DNA from: Bacillus sp. es.034
Lineage (GTDB): Bacteria > Bacillota > Bacilli > Bacillales > Bacillaceae_B
Direction of reading: 5' to 3'
DNA length: 64,000 nt
Assembly: GCF_002563655.1 (NCBI RefSeq)
Contig: NZ_PDIY01000001.1
Span: 1,896,001-1,960,000 of the forward strand
Notes under the pieces: generated by a model
What the model saw: the letters and a program-made list of their open reading frames with translations, nothing else
What the model was told of the DNA's origin: nothing
Database searches by the model: none
Position numbers and translations under genes: made by a program
Part shown: in pieces, positions 43,398-51,420 of the stretch
Numbering within the stretch: position 1 is the first letter of the stretch
Layout: each line of letters starts with the position of its first letter

Positions 43398-43421
43398 ATG
43401 ACATAGTCGTTGTTATGTCAT
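43398..43421. promoter_or_regulatory. Inverted repeat between divergent genes
   Basis: ATGACATA and TATGTCAT form a perfect 8-bp inverted repeat with an 8-base centre in the intergenic region between the small membrane protein (minus) and putB (plus). It may be an operator for either. Confidence 0.35.
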
Positions 43422-43471
43422 ATTACTCCCTCTCCAACCACCCCCTTTTGTGCTTCCACCATAACTCAACC

Positions 43472-43526
43472 CACAAATATTTGTGTCCCGAGCACGTTGT
43501 TATCGAGCCACTATTCCCGTTATAAT
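43472..43526 (+). promoter_or_regulatory. putBC promoter with upstream palindrome
   Basis: TTGTTA (43497) and TATAAT (43521) are 18 bases apart. Just upstream lies the perfect palindrome CACAAATATTTGTG (43472-43485), centred about 54 bases before the expected RNA start, a position suited to an activator. PutR, encoded at 46313, activates put genes in B. subtilis, so this is a candidate PutR site; the link is inferred. Confidence 0.5.
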
Positions 43527-43602
43527 TTTCTTAAGATTTACATTTCTTCGTTTAATCATCTCGCTCTTGAGGTAACAGTCACTATAAGGAGGTGTTGTAA
43601 TC

Positions 43603-44520
43603 ATGGAAGCAATCAGTAAGCGTTTTTTCATGTTTCTTTCTCACAATAAGGCAGTGGATAAGATGGCTAAACGGTGGGGATCGAAATTTGGGGCTAACAG
43701 TCTTGTGGGGGGAGAAACCTTTGCACAGGCGATTCCATTGATTACGCAATTGAACGGGGAGGGATTCCAGGTAACGGTCGATCATCTTGGTGAGTTTGTC
43801 GATTCCACAGATGTGGTGCGGGAGAATGTCCAAGGATGTATTCAGAGTATCAGTGCCATCGCGTATCATGGACTGGACACTGAAATTTCTGTTAAGCTGA
43901 CCTCCTTGGGATTGGATATTAGTCAAGATCTTGTCATGGAAAACATGGAGTTGATTCTGTCAAAGGCAAATGAAAGCGGAATCACAGTCACTCTCGATAT
44001 GGAGGATTCCTCGAGGTGCCATGCCATCCTAGACGTTTACAAGAAGCTCCGTCAAAAGTACGACAATGTGGGGACGGTGATTCAATCCTATCTTTATGTT
44101 TCAGACAAGGATGTGGATGATCTCAATCAGTTCTCCCCTTATTTGAGGCTTGTGAAGGGTGCATATAATGAATCGGGTAAAGTGGCGTTCCAGGAGAAGA
44201 AAAAGGTGGATGAGAATCTGAAACATCTCATTAAGAAGCAGCTCTTGAACGGCCATTATACAGCGATCGCAAGCCATGACGAAGCGATCATCGATTACAC
44301 CATAGGATTAGTGAAAGAACACAATATCCCGAATGACAAATTTGAGTTTCAAATGCTTTACGGAATGCGGAACCAACTGCAGTCCGACTTATTGAAAAAG
44401 GGATACACCGTCCGCATTTACCTGCCATATGGTGAGGACTGGTTCGGGTATTTCATGCGACGACTGGCGGAACGGCCGGCGAATATCGCATTTGCACTTA
44501 AAGGAATTTTCAGCAAGTAA
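43603..44520 (+). CDS. putB: Proline dehydrogenase
   Basis: A 305-residue FAD-dependent enzyme that oxidises proline to pyrroline-5-carboxylate, in the monofunctional form typical of Firmicutes. The barrel motifs are visible: SVKLTSLGLD, TLDMEDSSRC, LRLVKGAYNE (the Lys and Gly near FAD), ASHD and the C-terminal RIYLPYGEDWFGYFMRRLAERPAN, where the Tyr and double Arg bind proline. GGAGGTG precedes ATG. The next gene completes the conversion to glutamate. Confidence 0.95.
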   Translation: MEAISKRFFMFLSHNKAVDKMAKRWGSKFGANSLVGGETFAQAIPLITQLNGEGFQVTVDHLGEFVDSTDVVRENVQGCIQSISAIAYHGLDTEISVKLTSLGLDISQDLVMENMELILSKANESGITVTLDMEDSSRCHAILDVYKKLRQKYDNVGTVIQSYLYVSDKDVDDLNQFSPYLRLVKGAYNESGKVAFQEKKKVDENLKHLIKKQLLNGHYTAIASHDEAIIDYTIGLVKEHNIPNDKFEFQMLYGMRNQLQSDLLKKGYTVRIYLPYGEDWFGYFMRRLAERPANIAFALKGIFSK

Positions 44521-44574
44521 ACTTTTTATAAAAAACATCCAGACAGAATGTAATCAGAAAGGAATGTGAAGAGA

Positions 44575-46206
44575 ATGAGTAACGGAATTTACAACATCCC
44601 AACACCTACAAATGAGCCTGGTAATACATATGCCCCAGGTACGAAAGAAAGAGAAACGTTAAAAGCTGAATTAGAGCGCCAAGCTGGTCTAGAGGTTGAG
44701 ATCCCGGTCATCATCAATGGTGAGGAAATCAAGACAGATACAGTGAAGCAAGTCGTCATGCCACACGATCACAAACATGTATTGGCTACCTATTCACAAG
44801 CAGGTGAAAAAGAGCTTCACGATGCAGTGGAAGCAGCAATGGCTGCAAAGGATTCTTGGTCCAATATGCCATGGCAACACAGAGCATCCATCTTCTTAAA
44901 AGCGGCTGACCTGATTTCTGGTCCATATCGCGACGTCATCAATGCGGCTACCATGTTGGGTCAATCAAAGACAGCCATCCAAACGGAAATTGATGCGGCA
45001 CAAGAATTAGCTGATTTCTTACGATTTGGCGTTGACTATGCAAACCAAATCTATCAAATGCAACCGGACAGCATGAAAAACATTTGGAATCGCCTTGAGT
45101 ACCGTGCATTAGACGGTTTCGTACTAGCGATCTCTCCATTCAACTTCACAGCCATTGGTGGTAACCTGCCGTCAGCTCCTGCGATCATGGGGAACGTAGT
45201 TGTGTGGAAACCAGCCACAACGGCTATCCTATCAAACTACTACTTCATGCGTATCCTGGAAGAAGCTGGACTGCCTAAGGGTGTTATCAACTTTGTTCCT
45301 TCACGCGGTTCTCAAGTTTCCGAAGTGGTATTAACAGATCCACGCATGTCCGGATTCCACTTCACTGGATCTACAAGCGTATTCCAGACGATCTGGAAGA
45401 CAGTAGGGGAAAACATCACTAACTACAAATCATATCCTCGTCTAGTTGGGGAAACAGGCGGTAAAGACTTTGTCTTCGCACACGAAACAGCTCAAGCAGA
45501 CAAAGTTGTCGCTGCACTTGTTCGTGGTGCATTCGAATACCAAGGTCAAAAATGTTCAGCTGCTTCACGTGCTTACATCCCAGCAAGCCTGTGGGAAGAA
45601 GTGAAGAATGGTGTCGTGGAAGAAACAGCTAAGCTTAAAGTAGGGGATGTCCGTGACTTCAGGAACTTCATGGGTGCGGTCATTGACAAACCTGCCTTTG
45701 AATCCATCACAAGCTACATCGACTACGCGGCTGATTCTGAAGAAGCTGAAATCATTGCCGGCGGTACGTACGATGATTCTGTTGGATACTTCATTCAACC
45801 AACTGTCATCGTGACAACGAATCCAAACTTCAAAACGATGACCGAAGAAATCTTTGGACCAGTCTTAACGATTTATGTATATGAAAACGATCAATTAGAA
45901 GAAACACTGACTTCAGTGGATACAGCTTCCATGTATGCATTAACGGGTGCAATCTTTGCACAGGATCGTGAAGCGATCATGCACTTGGAACGCCGCCTAT
46001 CCGGTGCAGCCGGAAACTTCTATATCAATGATAAACCAACCGGTGCTGTGATCAACCAACAACCATTCGGCGGTTCACGCGGTTCAGGTACAAACGATAA
46101 AGCAGGTTCTGTCTTCAACATGATTCGTTGGACCAGTCCTCGTATCATCAAAGAAAACTTCGCGCCAACAACAGACATTACGTATCCATTTATGGATGAA
46201 GAATAA
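44575..46206 (+). CDS. putC: L-glutamate gamma-semialdehyde dehydrogenase
   Basis: A 543-residue NAD-dependent aldehyde dehydrogenase that turns pyrroline-5-carboxylate/glutamate semialdehyde into glutamate. The catalytic Cys is in GQKCSAASR, the Glu in VGETGGKDF, and GSTSVF marks the cofactor site. ATG 44575 has AAAGGA 11 bases upstream; GTG 44566 is too close to it. The gene is rich in favoured codons, suggesting high expression. It follows putB by 54 bp and ends at a strong terminator before putR. Confidence 0.95.
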   Translation: MSNGIYNIPTPTNEPGNTYAPGTKERETLKAELERQAGLEVEIPVIINGEEIKTDTVKQVVMPHDHKHVLATYSQAGEKELHDAVEAAMAAKDSWSNMPWQHRASIFLKAADLISGPYRDVINAATMLGQSKTAIQTEIDAAQELADFLRFGVDYANQIYQMQPDSMKNIWNRLEYRALDGFVLAISPFNFTAIGGNLPSAPAIMGNVVVWKPATTAILSNYYFMRILEEAGLPKGVINFVPSRGSQVSEVVLTDPRMSGFHFTGSTSVFQTIWKTVGENITNYKSYPRLVGETGGKDFVFAHETAQADKVVAALVRGAFEYQGQKCSAASRAYIPASLWEEVKNGVVEETAKLKVGDVRDFRNFMGAVIDKPAFESITSYIDYAADSEEAEIIAGGTYDDSVGYFIQPTVIVTTNPNFKTMTEEIFGPVLTIYVYENDQLEETLTSVDTASMYALTGAIFAQDREAIMHLERRLSGAAGNFYINDKPTGAVINQQPFGGSRGSGTNDKAGSVFNMIRWTSPRIIKENFAPTTDITYPFMDEE

Positions 46207-46218
46207 ATCGAACACGAC

Positions 46219-46253
46219 AAGCTCTCCCGACATGGGGGAGCTTTTCTTTTTTT
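46219..46253 (+). terminator. Terminator after putBC
   Basis: AAGCTCTCCC pairs with GGGGGAGCTT around a 5-base loop and is followed by TTTCTTTTTTT. Confidence 0.88.
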
Positions 46254-46312
46254 ATTGGGGGATTTAACGCTATAATAGGAATCACAATCACTCGTGGAAA
46301 GGTAAGATTCCT

Positions 46313-47584
46313 ATGGAAGCACTTGATGTAATCCTCCAAACAGAAGATATTCATAAAGCGACGGAATTGATCAGCTCAAAATTAGGCAATCCCGTCATCA
46401 TCGAAAACAAAAATTTCGAACTGATTTCATACAGTTCCTCTTCTAATAAATTCGATCAAACTCAGCTAAAGACGATCCTCACGAAAAAATGTCCGGTCTT
46501 CATCATCGATCGACTGAAAAAAGAAGGGATCGTACACCAACTCGAGAAACATACGGATCCGATCCGGGTGCAGGCGATGGAAGAGTTAGGGTTCCACCAG
46601 CGTGTCGTCATTGCTGCAAAGTACCTGGGGAACACGATGGGATACATCTGGGTTCAGGAATCCAACCGTCTTCTGGAAAATGAAGAGCTCGGTTTCCTTG
46701 AAGAGATCTCCGCACATCTTGGAAACCTGATCAATGATATGTACGCAAAGGTCAATATCAAAAAGGACAGAAAAGAAGAAGTACTGTGGCATCTCCTGCA
46801 GCACGAATACGGAAGTGAAAGCCAGCTCCGCCATGATGCATCCCTCGTCAAGCTGACCCTGCCGGAACGATTCACGGTAGCGGTGTACTCCATCGCATCG
46901 TCGGATTATAAACCTATGCTCGACCAACTGGAGAAGCTCGTCCAGGAAACCAGCTTCAACACAAAGATTTATTCACTTCGAACGGAATACCAGGTGATCC
47001 TCGTTCTCTACGGCAAATCAGATATACCGTCTTCTTCACTAGAATTAGCGAGAGACCTCGTCAAAAAGGTGAAAGAACAAACAGGAGAAGAAGATTTCTA
47101 CAACTTCCTCATTGGGATCGGGAAGGAATACACCACGTTATACCAAATGAGAAAAAGCTTCCTGGAAGCGTCAGAAGTCATTGAAACAGCTAACTTCATC
47201 AGCCCGCGTCCTGAATCCATGCCACGGGAATTTGCTCATTTAGGTATTTACAGGTATTTGCCGACGCTCTATGAGAAAAACACGTCAAAGGATTATTACA
47301 GTGATGATCTGTTGGTATTGATCAAAAATGATGTGAAGAAACAGACAGATCTCCTGAAGACACTTGAGGTGTATTTGGCGAATGACGGGAAGGGGAAACA
47401 GACTGCGAATGAACTGTTCATCCATCCGAATACGTTGAATTATCGGATCAAAAAGATACAGGAACTGACTGCGATTGATTTTAATGATTTTAATATGAAG
47501 GTGTATTTGTATACGGAGTTGTTGTTGTTGAATAATGTGGAGGCTTATTATCAGCGGTATAAGGATGCTTTGAAGGGGATTTGA
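46313..47584 (+). CDS. putR: PucR-family proline-responsive activator, PutR-like
   Basis: A 423-residue regulator. Its C-terminal PucR helix-turn-helix is typical (LEVYLANDGKGKQTANEL, then FIHPNTLNYRIKKIQELTAI), preceded by a GGDEF-like central domain and an N-terminal sensing region. In B. subtilis PutR is a proline-dependent activator of putBCP; its location directly after putBC supports the same role. TATAAT at 46271-46276 and AAAGGT before ATG 46313 give it separate expression from putBC. Confidence 0.85.
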   Translation: MEALDVILQTEDIHKATELISSKLGNPVIIENKNFELISYSSSSNKFDQTQLKTILTKKCPVFIIDRLKKEGIVHQLEKHTDPIRVQAMEELGFHQRVVIAAKYLGNTMGYIWVQESNRLLENEELGFLEEISAHLGNLINDMYAKVNIKKDRKEEVLWHLLQHEYGSESQLRHDASLVKLTLPERFTVAVYSIASSDYKPMLDQLEKLVQETSFNTKIYSLRTEYQVILVLYGKSDIPSSSLELARDLVKKVKEQTGEEDFYNFLIGIGKEYTTLYQMRKSFLEASEVIETANFISPRPESMPREFAHLGIYRYLPTLYEKNTSKDYYSDDLLVLIKNDVKKQTDLLKTLEVYLANDGKGKQTANELFIHPNTLNYRIKKIQELTAIDFNDFNMKVYLYTELLLLNNVEAYYQRYKDALKGI

Positions 47585-47625
47585 ATTTCTAAGCATATAA
47601 ACATTTAAAGAGTGGTGTATTTGCA

Positions 47626-47928
47626 GTGAAGAGGAACGTAAGCGTCGGATATACTGTATTCAAATCAACAGGCGTGAAGGATAGAATTACTAAGGTCGAT
47701 TTAACAAAGAAACAAGTAACCGGTGTTGTTTTATACAATGAGATCATCTATATGACAGTACTTGTAGATTTGCTTACAGATACAGTCAGTGTCGAGGGAA
47801 GCATTGATGAGTTAGACGGATTGGCGATGGATTACGATTCTTATATCGAAATGTTTAAAAGCCAGGCAGCGTTTTTTGTGGCAAATCAAATTTCGAATCC
47901 AAAGAAATATTATGATGAACTAACCTAA
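47626..47928 (+). CDS. Hypothetical protein, 100 aa
   Basis: A 100-residue soluble protein starting at GTG 47626 with GAGTGGTG upstream and ending at its own terminator (47952-47981). The sequence alternates hydrophobic and charged residues (TGVVLYNEIIYMTVLVDLLTD) in a beta-rich pattern and ends with ISNPKKYYDELT. I do not recognise the family. The start and terminator support a real gene. Confidence 0.6.
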   Translation: MKRNVSVGYTVFKSTGVKDRITKVDLTKKQVTGVVLYNEIIYMTVLVDLLTDTVSVEGSIDELDGLAMDYDSYIEMFKSQAAFFVANQISNPKKYYDELT

Positions 47929-47951
47929 GCCTTGTTAGAGTTAAAGAGATC

Positions 47952-47981
47952 AAGCGGTTGCTATCAGCAATCGCTTTTTTT
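47952..47981 (+). terminator. Terminator
   Basis: AAGCGGTTGC pairs with GCAATCGCTT (one wobble) over a 5-base loop and ends in seven T. Confidence 0.85.
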
Positions 47982-48047
47982 CGTCATTTTATATGAAGTA
48001 TTGGAGATGATAGTGAATATATTTGAGTAAAGAGGAGGTGTTTTTTT

Positions 48048-48560
48048 ATGAGGATTATTTCTACTTTTATGCTCTTATTATTCTTCAGTATGATTTCCTC
48101 CTCAATAGGTTTGGCTAAAGAGATGGAGTATAACCACGAAAGCATTACTATAGAGGAAGTAAAGAAAGAGGTTGACTTTCAAGTCCTTATTCCGGAAAAA
48201 ATTCCTTCAGAATGGAGTTTGGAGATAAAAACATACGAACATAACGATGAAAATATGGGGACCATTAGATTGCATTATATGGATTCAACTGATGAAAATA
48301 TAATGCTCGGGATTGAGGAAAGAAAGGTTTCCGAAAAAGAGATTAGACAACTGGAAGAAGAGTTTTCAAACAGGGATAAAATAAATGTAAATGGTGCGGA
48401 AGCATATTATCAAGAATGGGCAAACAGTGGAAGGAAATTAAATGGAAAAAGAATGAACGGTGGTCTTTTAACTTGGATTCAAGGCGAGACATATCTGCAA
48501 ATGGACAGTTCTATTTTAACCAAGGATGAGATGGTTGAAATTGCAAGGACAGTAAGGTGA
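48048..48560 (+). CDS. Secreted DUF4367-like protein
   Basis: A 170-residue protein with a signal peptide (IISTFMLLLFFSMISSSIGLAKE). The mature part begins with a motif FQVLIPEKIPSEWSLE that is characteristic of DUF4367, a domain often found in secreted or anti-sigma-like proteins of Firmicutes. The domain ends with GGLLTWIQGETYLQMDSS and SILTKDEMVEIARTVR. AGGAGGTG precedes ATG. It probably sits outside the membrane with no known enzymatic role. Possible processing after the Ala-Lys junction is inferred. Confidence 0.8.
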   Translation: MRIISTFMLLLFFSMISSSIGLAKEMEYNHESITIEEVKKEVDFQVLIPEKIPSEWSLEIKTYEHNDENMGTIRLHYMDSTDENIMLGIEERKVSEKEIRQLEEEFSNRDKINVNGAEAYYQEWANSGRKLNGKRMNGGLLTWIQGETYLQMDSSILTKDEMVEIARTVR

Positions 48561-48698
48561 AAAACACCGAACCCTTATGCCTGGGGTTTTAACTTCATTA
48601 GAATCAGGGATTTCCTCTAATAGCGCTACCCAATTCCGTGCAGAACTTCGTTTTCCACGGAAAAAGGACTCTTCCTCCTGCACTCCAATCAACAATAA

Positions 48699-48760
48699 AA
48701 AAATCCGAACGAATTCGATTTTCGTTAAAGAATTTCGAATCACCGTTCGGATTTTTCTTT
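48699..48760. terminator. Bidirectional terminator
   Basis: AAAAATCCGAACG pairs with CGTTCGGATTTTT across a 32-base loop that holds a smaller hairpin (AATTCGATTTTCG region). It lies between the DUF4367 gene and the convergent DinB-like gene. The 140 bases before it hold no gene. Confidence 0.75.
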
Positions 48761-48806
48761 GGCTATAACCCTTTTGAAGTAGAGTGAGGCACGTCTCTTG
48801 TTTACA

Positions 48807-49295
48807 TTAAAAACTGCGTTTAGCCGCCCAAACTCCCTGCATTTTACTGAGGAATACAATTTGTCCAATATGATAGGCGTCGTGCATGGCTAAACTCTTC
48901 AGTTCAATCATTAATGGATTGTCATCAGGGATTTCTCTATACAAATCTTCTAGTTCTGATGTTGCTAGGATTTTTTCTAGTTCACGATGAACATGAAAGT
49001 ATTCTTGTTTTGTTTTCTGCCAATTTTGAGATGTTTCAGTTGGTAATTGATATGTAGCGTCATTATTTTCTGCCTGTGGTTCATTTGCTGTTTCACCAAG
49101 AAATCGTAACAGAATTCTTTTTTCAAAGAAAAGCAAATGACACACTAATTCCCAAATGGAATGTGCCCCTTCAGCTGGTTTCCACATGGCATGTTCTAAG
49201 GTGATATCCTCCAGAACTTTTTCAAGTGGTGGAAACCAGTCTTCTTGATCTAAGCAGCTTGCCCATTGCTGTAACAAGAATGTCCTTACATCCAT
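48807..49295 (-). CDS. DinB-family protein
   Basis: A 162-residue four-helix-bundle protein of the DinB/YfiT group. The metal-ligand His positions are visible in WKPAEGAHSIWELVCHLLFFE and in MHDAYHIGQIVFL near the C-terminus. Members are bacillithiol- or mycothiol-dependent transferases, or damage-induced proteins of unknown function; which applies is unclear. GGAGGG precedes ATG 49295 and the ATG-less longer frame to 49310 is not used. It is alone on its strand and ends at a bidirectional terminator. Confidence 0.85.
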   Translation of the reverse strand: MDVRTFLLQQWASCLDQEDWFPPLEKVLEDITLEHAMWKPAEGAHSIWELVCHLLFFEKRILLRFLGETANEPQAENNDATYQLPTETSQNWQKTKQEYFHVHRELEKILATSELEDLYREIPDDNPLMIELKSLAMHDAYHIGQIVFLSKMQGVWAAKRSF

Positions 49296-49547
49296 TTCTA
49301 TTCCCTCCAATTTAAGTCATTTTAATAAACCCTTGGTCAACATTTCTCTGGACGTGATGAATATAGCCATTAAACTGCTCTTTACTGGAACAACGAATGT
49401 TATTATTCAAAAAATTCTAATAATATTCTAGCATATATTGTATTAATGAAAAAGAACAACTGTTTTAAGATTGAGCTGCGACACAGAGTAGAAAGCAATA
49501 ATCAGTTTTTGAAAATAATGGAATACGCATATTGATAATATCACCCT

Positions 49548-49569
49548 TTAAGTGTAAAATTACACTTAA
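49548..49569. promoter_or_regulatory. Perfect 22-bp palindrome ahead of a small membrane protein
   Basis: TTAAGTGTAA-AA-TTACACTTAA has perfect 10-bp arms and ends directly at the GGAGGAGGGGG ribosome site of the 49584 gene. It may be an operator, or an RNA hairpin next to the ribosome site that tunes translation. Confidence 0.55.
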
Positions 49570-49583
49570 GGAGGAGGGGGATT

Positions 49584-49838
49584 ATGGAGTTTTTTCCGCT
49601 TTTAATATTTCAAATATTAATAATGATGTCACTGGTTATTGCTTTCGCGTTGATTCTTTACAAATTTTATAAGCGATTAAACGTAACGTATCCTTTATTC
49701 GTTAGTGTATTAGCGGCGATCACATTTTTGCTTATATTTAATGGTGGAAATCTGTTGTCTGCAATAGCCTTTTCATCCAACATTTTGTTTTCGATTATGG
49801 TGTATCTGGTTGCTATTAATCAACAAAAAAATTTCTAG
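49584..49838 (+). CDS. Small membrane protein, 84 aa
   Basis: Three hydrophobic helices fill most of this 84-residue protein (LIFQILIMMSLVIAFALILYKF, LFVSVLAAITFLLIF, IAFSSNILFSIMVYLVAI). A very strong GGAGGAGGGGG site precedes ATG 49584, itself preceded by a perfect palindrome. The family is not recognised. It is followed by another small membrane protein on the same strand 63 bp away; they may be one unit. Confidence 0.6.
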   Translation: MEFFPLLIFQILIMMSLVIAFALILYKFYKRLNVTYPLFVSVLAAITFLLIFNGGNLLSAIAFSSNILFSIMVYLVAINQQKNF

Positions 49839-49901
49839 TGATTTTTCAATAAAAGCGGAAGATCTCATAATTGATCCAGAAGGTATTGTTAGGGGGATAA
49901 C

Positions 49902-50153
49902 ATGAGAAAGTATCTAGGTTGGGTACCCATCGGAATAATAGGAGTTACATTTATTCTACTTTTCCTAATGAGAGGAAAAGTTAGTTGGTATGTAGATACC
50001 ACCGTACTGATTACTGGGATCGTATTAGCTTTGATTACTGCCTTGTTGATGAAAAATGGAAAACCGAAGACACTCATCATCTCCATTTCAGGTATTCTTC
50101 TCGGGGGATTTTTACTTTTCATATGGGGCTTTTTGATAGAGGGAGGACTGTGA
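49902..50153 (+). CDS. Small membrane protein, 83 aa
   Basis: Three helices are visible (LGWVPIGIIGVTFILLFLM, VDTTVLITGIVLALITALLM, TLIISISGILLGGFLLFIWGFLI). GGGGG lies before ATG 49902. It follows the 49584 gene closely. The family is unknown; size and layout recall the many small membrane proteins of Bacillus with unassigned function. The 330 bases after it (50154-50484) hold no gene or repeat that I can identify. Confidence 0.6.
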   Translation: MRKYLGWVPIGIIGVTFILLFLMRGKVSWYVDTTVLITGIVLALITALLMKNGKPKTLIISISGILLGGFLLFIWGFLIEGGL

Positions 50154-50484
50154 AAACAGTCATTTATGATAGTAGCTTTACTGGCTAGTTCACATATGAA
50201 TTAGTCCTGTTTTATTAATATTTACATTCGAATATTTTGATTAAACAATTCAAAATAGCATCTTAATGATCAAGCGTACAATAATTGTTGTAAAGCTAAA
50301 AAACGAGGTGTGAATCAGTGTGCTAAATGACTGGAAAATTCGCAACCTGTTCTTTAGGAGATGAGCCACTTAGTTGGAATTGTGTGATAAAATTGTAAAT
50401 AATGGATATTCCGTTTGCTGTCAGCATATTGAAATAAAGAAGATTGTAAGAAAACTAATTCCCAAACAAAGTGAGGTATACCAA

Positions 50485-50715
50485 GTGGACTTATTACTCT
50501 GGATTACTATTGGTTTCATAATAATCGGTTTTATTGTGCTCACTTCTATGAAAACAAGTATGGAAAATAAGCTCGCTTACATAAATGCAAATTCGGAAGA
50601 TGAGAAGAGCTCAGTGAAGGCTATATCCATCATTTGGTGGATAGCGAGTGCCACTGTGTGGGGAATTGTTAGTATGATTCTTATTGTTTGGTATTTTCAT
50701 AATCACTTTGGATGA
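50485..50715 (+). CDS. Small membrane protein, 76 aa
   Basis: Two helices (LLLWITIGFIIIGFIVLT and IIWWIASATVWGIVSMILIVWYF) are joined by a charged linker with EDEKSS. GTG 50485 is chosen because AAAGTGAGGT ends seven bases before it and the product then starts at helix 1. The longer frame from 50374 begins with a polar segment without ribosome site. The family is unknown. Confidence 0.55.
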   Translation: MDLLLWITIGFIIIGFIVLTSMKTSMENKLAYINANSEDEKSSVKAISIIWWIASATVWGIVSMILIVWYFHNHFG

Positions 50716-50784
50716 CAGGTGGAAGATAGGGTAGAATTCCTTAACTAATGTAGTTTCAAACATCATAAAAGGAAGTGTGTACTA

Positions 50785-51330
50785 TTGGGTAGTGAAGATA
50801 AACTCATTATTTCTCCATTAACTAATGACTTAATAGAGGATATCAATAAAACAAATGATTCTTTTAAAGTGTTTGGTAAGCTTGTACCCAGTTTGCAATC
50901 AGGAAAATGGTCTTTTGAAGAGAAATTATTTGATGAAACCAAAGATATTCGTTTCCCAGATGACAAAATTGATTGGAGCCAATATATAAACCGAGACGAT
51001 AAAGCGCTGTTTTTAGCTTATTTGAATAATACTTGCATAGGACAGATTAGAATAAAGAAGGATTGGAATCGCTTCTGCTATATTGAAAACATAGCTACGA
51101 AGAAAGATCATAGAGGCAGTGGAGTCGGAAAGCTGCTTTTAAATAAAGCAGAAGAGTGGTCTAAACAAAGAGAACTTATCGGAATGTCCTTGGAAGCACA
51201 GGATGATAATCTTGGTGCATGCAGATTTTATGTGAAACAAGGCTTCATATTAGGTGGAGTTGACACATTGAAGCAGTCCTATAATCCTAATATTGAAATC
51301 ACTTTATATTGGTATAAGTTATTCAAGTAA
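50785..51330 (+). CDS. satA: Streptothricin-type N-acetyltransferase (SatA/YyaR-like)
   Basis: A 181-residue GNAT enzyme closely resembling B. subtilis SatA (YyaR), which acetylates streptothricin. Shared features: FLAYLNNTCIGQIRIKKDWNR, the acetyl-CoA loop RGSGVGKLLLNKAEEW, LEAQDDNLGACRFYVKQGF and the very typical ILGGVDTL ending with ITLYWYKLF. It may give natural streptothricin resistance; the substrate range is not tested here. Start is TTG 50785 with AGGAAGTG upstream. A bidirectional terminator follows. Confidence 0.82.
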   Translation: MGSEDKLIISPLTNDLIEDINKTNDSFKVFGKLVPSLQSGKWSFEEKLFDETKDIRFPDDKIDWSQYINRDDKALFLAYLNNTCIGQIRIKKDWNRFCYIENIATKKDHRGSGVGKLLLNKAEEWSKQRELIGMSLEAQDDNLGACRFYVKQGFILGGVDTLKQSYNPNIEITLYWYKLFK

Positions 51331-51351
51331 CAGGGATTTAACGGCATAAGA

Positions 51352-51382
51352 AAAAACCAGAGCCATTTCGGTCTGGTTTTTT
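51352..51382. terminator. Bidirectional terminator
   Basis: AAAAACCAGA pairs with TCTGGTTTTT around a 10-base loop, between satA-like gene and the convergent lamin-tail gene. Confidence 0.85.
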
Positions 51383-51420
51383 CACTCGCTGAGATCCTTC
51401 TCTCCTATGACGACTTTATA

